From contig NZ_SMKL01000033.1 in assembly GCF_004348545.1 (NCBI RefSeq), positions 1 through 64,000 on the forward strand: a stretch of DNA of 64,000 nucleotides, in the 5' to 3' direction. Within the stretch, counting starts at the first letter, position 1. The number at the start of each line of letters is the position of its first letter. Below, piece after piece: positions 60,439-64,000 of this stretch. A model generated the notes under the pieces. The model was not told the origin of the DNA, ran no database searches, and saw only the letters and a program-made list of their open reading frames with translations. This DNA is from Jiangella ureilytica. GTDB lineage: Bacteria > Actinomycetota > Actinomycetes > Jiangellales > Jiangellaceae. Position numbers and translations under genes: made by a program.

Positions 60439-61364
60439 GACGCCACCGGCTCCACCCGCCGGCGGGGGTCGTTCGCGTCGAGGTCGGCCAGGAACAGCCG
60501 CTGGGTCATGTGCCAGTCCTCCGGGTTGGCCCGAATGCCCACCTCGAAGGCGTCGGCGATGCTCTGGGTCATGATGGCCAGCCGCTCGCCCCGTTCTTCG
60601 GGCGGCTCGACGGGCTCGTGGAACCGGATAACCAGCCGGTGGTCGGGCTCCTGGCCCTCATAGGCGAGGGTGGCGGGGATCAGGGCCGCTCCCGTGCGCA
60701 GCGCCAGCATGGCGCTGCCCGCGGGCATGCGGGTCGGCTCGCCGAACAGGGTGACGGGGACGCCGCGGCGCGACAGGTCGCGCTCGGCCGGCAGGCAGAC
60801 CAGGCCGCCCCGGTCCAGGTGCCCTGCCAGCGCGCCCATGACGCCGTCGCCGCCCAGCGGGTGCACCGTCATGCCCAACGCCTCGCGGTAGGTCACGAAC
60901 CGCTCGTACAGCTTCTCCGGGCGCAGCCGCTCCGCCACCGTCGCCAGCGGCGCCCCGGTGAGGCAGGCCCAGGCGCCCGCCCAGTCCCAGTTGCCCATGT
61001 GCGGCAGCGGGACGACGACGCCCCGGCCGGCGGCCAGGGCGTCGCGCAGGCGGTATTCGTCGACCACCCGGACCCGGTCGAGGATGCGCTCGTGGCTCCA
61101 CTCGGACATCCGGAACGCGTCGCACCAGTACCGCATGTACGACCGGGCGCCCAGCCGGGTCAGCTCGCGCAGCTCGTCGGGCGACCACTTCCCCACGCGC
61201 GCGTAGTTCAGCTCGAGCCGGCGCACCGACGGGCTGCGACGGCGCCAGAAGAAGTCCGCGATGGTCCGGAACGACCGGTAGGCGGCCTTCTCCGGCATGT
61301 GCTGCACCGCCTTCCAGCCGGTGCTGTACAGCCACAGCTGCCGCTGGTCGCTGAAGGCACTCAC
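60435..61364 (-). CDS. Phosphatidylinositol mannoside acyltransferase (LpxL/HtrB-like)
   Basis: A 309-residue membrane-associated acyltransferase. The catalytic H-x4-D motif is seen as PLPHMGNWDWAGAW and the second block is CLPAERDLSRRGVPVTLFGE. It is the counterpart of PatA, which acylates the mannose of PIM. The GTG at 61364 gives a start (VSAFSDQRQLWLYSTGWK) that fits relatives and overlaps pgsA by 4 bp. It lacks a signal peptide. Confidence 0.92.
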   Translation of the reverse strand: MSAFSDQRQLWLYSTGWKAVQHMPEKAAYRSFRTIADFFWRRRSPSVRRLELNYARVGKWSPDELRELTRLGARSYMRYWCDAFRMSEWSHERILDRVRVVDEYRLRDALAAGRGVVVPLPHMGNWDWAGAWACLTGAPLATVAERLRPEKLYERFVTYREALGMTVHPLGGDGVMGALAGHLDRGGLVCLPAERDLSRRGVPVTLFGEPTRMPAGSAMLALRTGAALIPATLAYEGQEPDHRLVIRFHEPVEPPEERGERLAIMTQSIADAFEVGIRANPEDWHMTQRLFLADLDANDPRRRVEPVAS

Positions 61365-61972
61365 TCCCGGGCCGCCTGCCGCCTGACCTCGCTCACGCGC
61401 TGCCATACGGTCCACGCGCTCGCCGCCGCCAACAGCCAGAGTAGGACCTCGAGCACCACGACGGTCAGGTCCAGCAGGCCCACCAGCCCGGTGATCACCA
61501 GGATGGCCACCAGCCGGTCGGCCCGTTCGGCGATGCCGCCGCCGGCGGTGTAGCCGAGGCTCTCGGCCCGGGCCCTGGCGTAGGAGACGACGGCCCCCAG
61601 CGTCAGGCAGGCGATCAGCAGCGCCACCATGCGCAGGTCGTCGCCGTCGCCGGCGAACCAGAGCGCCAGCCCGCCGAAGATGGCGGCGTCGCCGAAGCGG
61701 TCCAGCGTGGAGTCGAGGAACGCCCCCCATTTGCTGGTCCGGCCCGAGAGCCGCGCCATGATGCCGTCGATGTTGTCGAAGAACACGAACGCCGTGATGA
61801 ACAGCGTTCCCCACAGGAACTCGCCCTGCGGGTAGAAGATCAGCGCGCCGGCGCACACGCCGAGCGTCCCGATGACCGTGACCGCATCCGGCCCCAGCCC
61901 CAGCTTCAGCAGCCCGCGCGCGGCCGGGGTCAGGATACGGGTCGAATAGACCCGGGTGTACTTGTCGAGCAT
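61361..61972 (-). CDS. pgsA: CDP-alcohol phosphatidyltransferase (phosphatidylinositol phosphate synthase)
   Basis: A 203-residue membrane enzyme that makes phosphatidylinositol phosphate from CDP-diacylglycerol. The signature D-G-x2-A-R-x8-G-x3-D-x3-D reads IDGIMARLSGRTSKWGAFLD followed by STLD. About five to six transmembrane helices follow. The ATG at 61972 (MLDKYTRVYSTRILTP) fits the family start; an upstream in-frame extension has no support. The usual HIT-domain gene before it is absent, and 209 bp separate it from the divergent EF-G paralogue. Confidence 0.93.
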   Translation of the reverse strand: MLDKYTRVYSTRILTPAARGLLKLGLGPDAVTVIGTLGVCAGALIFYPQGEFLWGTLFITAFVFFDNIDGIMARLSGRTSKWGAFLDSTLDRFGDAAIFGGLALWFAGDGDDLRMVALLIACLTLGAVVSYARARAESLGYTAGGGIAERADRLVAILVITGLVGLLDLTVVVLEVLLWLLAAASAWTVWQRVSEVRRQAARE

Positions 61973-62181
61973 CGCCCGTCCGTTCGACTCCAGATGTTCC
62001 GAACCGGTCCGCCGTACCAGCAGCACCCGGCGCCGCCATGCTACTGGCGATGTGCCCACGGGCCTTGCGCATCCGCGCTTCGAGCACCAAAGTGGCCATC
62101 ACCACATCTACGAACCGCGGCGGCGCAACGAGGCGCTGGATCCGCCGGGCCGCGCGTCGCCTGCGAGGCAGGAGGCTGGCG

Positions 62182-64000
62182 CATGGCGACTCGGCACCAG
62201 ACAGGAGAGCAGGGCGACGCCGGAGGTGTACCTCCGGCCGACGGGGTCGACGTGCGCAACGTCGTTCTCGTCGGCCCGACCTCCGCGGGTAAGACCACGC
62301 TCGTCGAGGCCCTCCTCGTCGCGTCCGGCACGATCCACCGGGCCGGACGGGTCGAGGACGGCACCACGGTGTGCGACCACGACGAGAGCGAGGTCCGCCA
62401 GCAGCGGTCCGTCGGTCTCGCGCTCGCGCCGCTGCTCTACGACCAGACCAAGATCAACCTGCTGGACACCCCCGGTTACGCGGACTTCGTCGGCGACCTG
62501 CGCGCGGGGCTGCGCGCCGCCGACTGCGCGCTGTTCGTGGTGTCCACCGCGGAGCCGATCGACGGCACGACGCGGCTGCTCTGGGCCGAGTGCGAAGCGG
62601 TCCGCATGCCGCGCGCCGTCGTCCTCACCAAGCTGGACCACCCGCGCTCGGACTACGCGGGCACGCTGGCCGCCATCCGCGACGGCTTCGGCGACAAGGT
62701 CCTCCCCCTCTATCTTCCCAGCGGCACGGACTCGCTGGTGGGCCTGCTCAGCGAGCGGGTCTTCAGCTACGGCGGCGGCAGCCGCAGCGAGCGCGACCCG
62801 TCCGGTGACGAGGCCGCCCTGCTCGAGGAGGCCCGCGGCGAGCTGATCGAGGGCATCATCGAGGAGTCCGAGGACGAGAGCCTGATGGACCGCTACCTCG
62901 GCGGCGAGCACATCGAGCTGAAGGTGCTGGTCGACGACCTCGAGCGGGCGGTCGCGCGCGGCTCCTTCCACCCCGTCATCCCGGTCTGCGCCGCGTCCGG
63001 CCTGGGCACGCACGAGCTGCTCGAGGTCATCGCGGGCGGCTTCCCCTCCCCCGCCGAGCACCCGTTGCCCGAGGTCACGACGCTGGACGGCACGCCGCGC
63101 GACGGCATCACGGCCGACCCGGCCGGCCCGCTGCTGGCCGAGGTCGTCAAGACCACGTCTGACCCCTACGTCGGGCGGGTCAGCCTGGTCCGGGTCTTCT
63201 CCGGGACCCTGCGGCCCGACGCGACGGTGCACGTCTCGGGCCACTTCCTGGCCGACCGCGGGCACGAGGAGCACGACGAGGACGAGCGCGTCGGCACGCT
63301 GTCCTGCCCCCTGGGCAAGACGCAGCGCCCGGTCGCCGAGGCGCACGCGGGCGACATCGTCGCCATCGCCAAGCTGTCGCGCGCCGAGACCGGTGACACG
63401 CTGTCCGGCAAGGACGACCCGCTGCTCATGCGGCCGTGGTCGATGCCGGAGCCGCTGCTGCCGTTCGCGATCGTCCCCTCCGCCAAGGCCGACGAGGACA
63501 AGCTCGCCCAGGGCCTGTCGCGGCTGGTGGCCGAGGACCCGACCCTGCGCGTCGAGAACAACGGTGAGACGCACCAGCTGGTGCTCTGGACCATGGGCGA
63601 GGCGCACGCCGACCTCGTCCTCGACCGGCTGAAGAACCGCCACGGCGTCCACGTCGACACCGTCGCGCTGCGGGTGCCGCTGCGCGAGACGCTGTCCGGC
63701 AAGGCGAACGGCCGCGGCCGGCACGTCAAGCAGTCCGGCGGCCACGGCCAGTACGCCGTCTGCGAGATCGAGGTCGAGCCGCTCCCCGAGGGCGCCGGCT
63801 TCGAGTTCGTCGACAAGGTGGTCGGCGGCGCGGTCCCGCGTCAGTTCATCCCGTCGGTCGAGAAGGGCGTGCGCGCGCAGATGGAGCGCGGCACCGTCGC
63901 CGGCTACCCCATGGTGGACATCAAGGTGACGCTCTACGACGGCAAGGCGCACAGCGTCGACTCCTCGGACATGGCGTTCCAGACGGCGGGCGGCCTGGCG
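62182..64000 (+). CDS. Elongation factor G-like GTPase, 3' end outside window
   Basis: An EF-G paralogue of at least 606 residues that runs off the right edge. The GTPase has the P-loop GPTSAGKTTL (residues 31-40), switch-region DTPGYADFVG and the specificity motif TKLD (Thr in place of the usual Asn). Domain IV/V pieces are visible (GRGRHVKQSGGHGQYAVCEI and SSDMAFQTAGGLA at the edge). The gene type is known next to this cluster in Streptomyces. Its role is uncertain; related proteins act in ribosome recycling or are TetM-like. The ATG at 62182 follows AGGAGG. Confidence 0.92.

Noticed and set aside
62108-63952. A 614-codon minus-strand frame
   Set aside because: It is antisense to the EF-G paralogue, whose GTPase motifs are clear on the plus strand.

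Overview
The window is high-GC DNA with GTG/ATG starts, dense 4-bp GTGA/ATGA gene overlaps, two actinobacterial LexA boxes and a gene order typical of Actinomycetota. The core order resembles the Streptomyces/Mycobacterium region aroE-mltG-ruvX-alaS ... rarA ... hisS-MBL-PPIase-DUF349-rel-apt-yajC-ruvBAC-yebC-pdxT/pdxS-pimA-acyltransferase-pgsA. I infer a filamentous or soil actinomycete, possibly a Jiangella-like lineage. No rRNA or other taxonomic marker is present, so the genus is a guess.

Layout. 0-5.4 kb: core genes aroE (cut by the window edge), mltG, ruvX, alaS and two small envelope-associated proteins. 5.4-11.6 kb: small accessory genes (YdeI-like, VOC, WYL regulator), an operon of a lipoprotein serine hydrolase with a two-component system, and a Gfo/Idh/MocA oxidoreductase. 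11.6-13 kb: rarA. 13-22.4 kb: three paralogous secreted beta-propeller proteins with a disulfide-framed C-terminal repeat domain, a DHDPS/KDG-aldolase-like enzyme and an NAD-dependent epimerase. A divergent thyX follows. 23-35.5 kb: a catabolic-looking locus. It has two copies of a module made of one DegT-type PLP enzyme, one amidohydrolase with a complete metal site and one amidohydrolase with a broken metal site. It also has a second DHDPS-like enzyme, a second epimerase, an unusual regulator and a sugar-type ABC importer without its own ATPase. 35.5-38.9 kb: ribosome-protection genes, with an Erm-type 23S rRNA methyltransferase behind a possible leader peptide, a Uma2 protein and an ABC-F protein. 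39-64 kb: core genes again. They include aspS, an intein-containing Rv2578c-type radical SAM gene under a LexA box, hisS, a metallo-beta-lactamase-fold hydrolase, a cyclophilin, a DUF349 protein with a repetitive N-terminus, rel, apt, yajC, ruvBAC under a LexA box, yebC, pdxT-Nudix-pdxS, the phosphatidylinositol mannoside genes and an EF-G paralogue cut by the window edge.

How the genes work together. The 23-35 kb enzymes look like one pathway: binding protein and permeases import a small sugar-like compound, and DegT, amidohydrolase, aldolase-like and epimerase enzymes process it. The substrate is unknown. The propeller/aldolase/epimerase cluster next to it may handle a related extracellular ligand.

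Main oddities. (1) The duplicated DegT plus active/degenerate amidohydrolase module. (2) The propeller/repeat-domain triad. (3) A nested inverted-repeat element of about 505 bp (58226-58730) upstream of pdxS, with four copies of one terminal motif and a perfect 31-bp inverted repeat. (4) secD and secF are missing from their usual place between yajC and apt. (5) A candidate arrest leader peptide before the erm gene.
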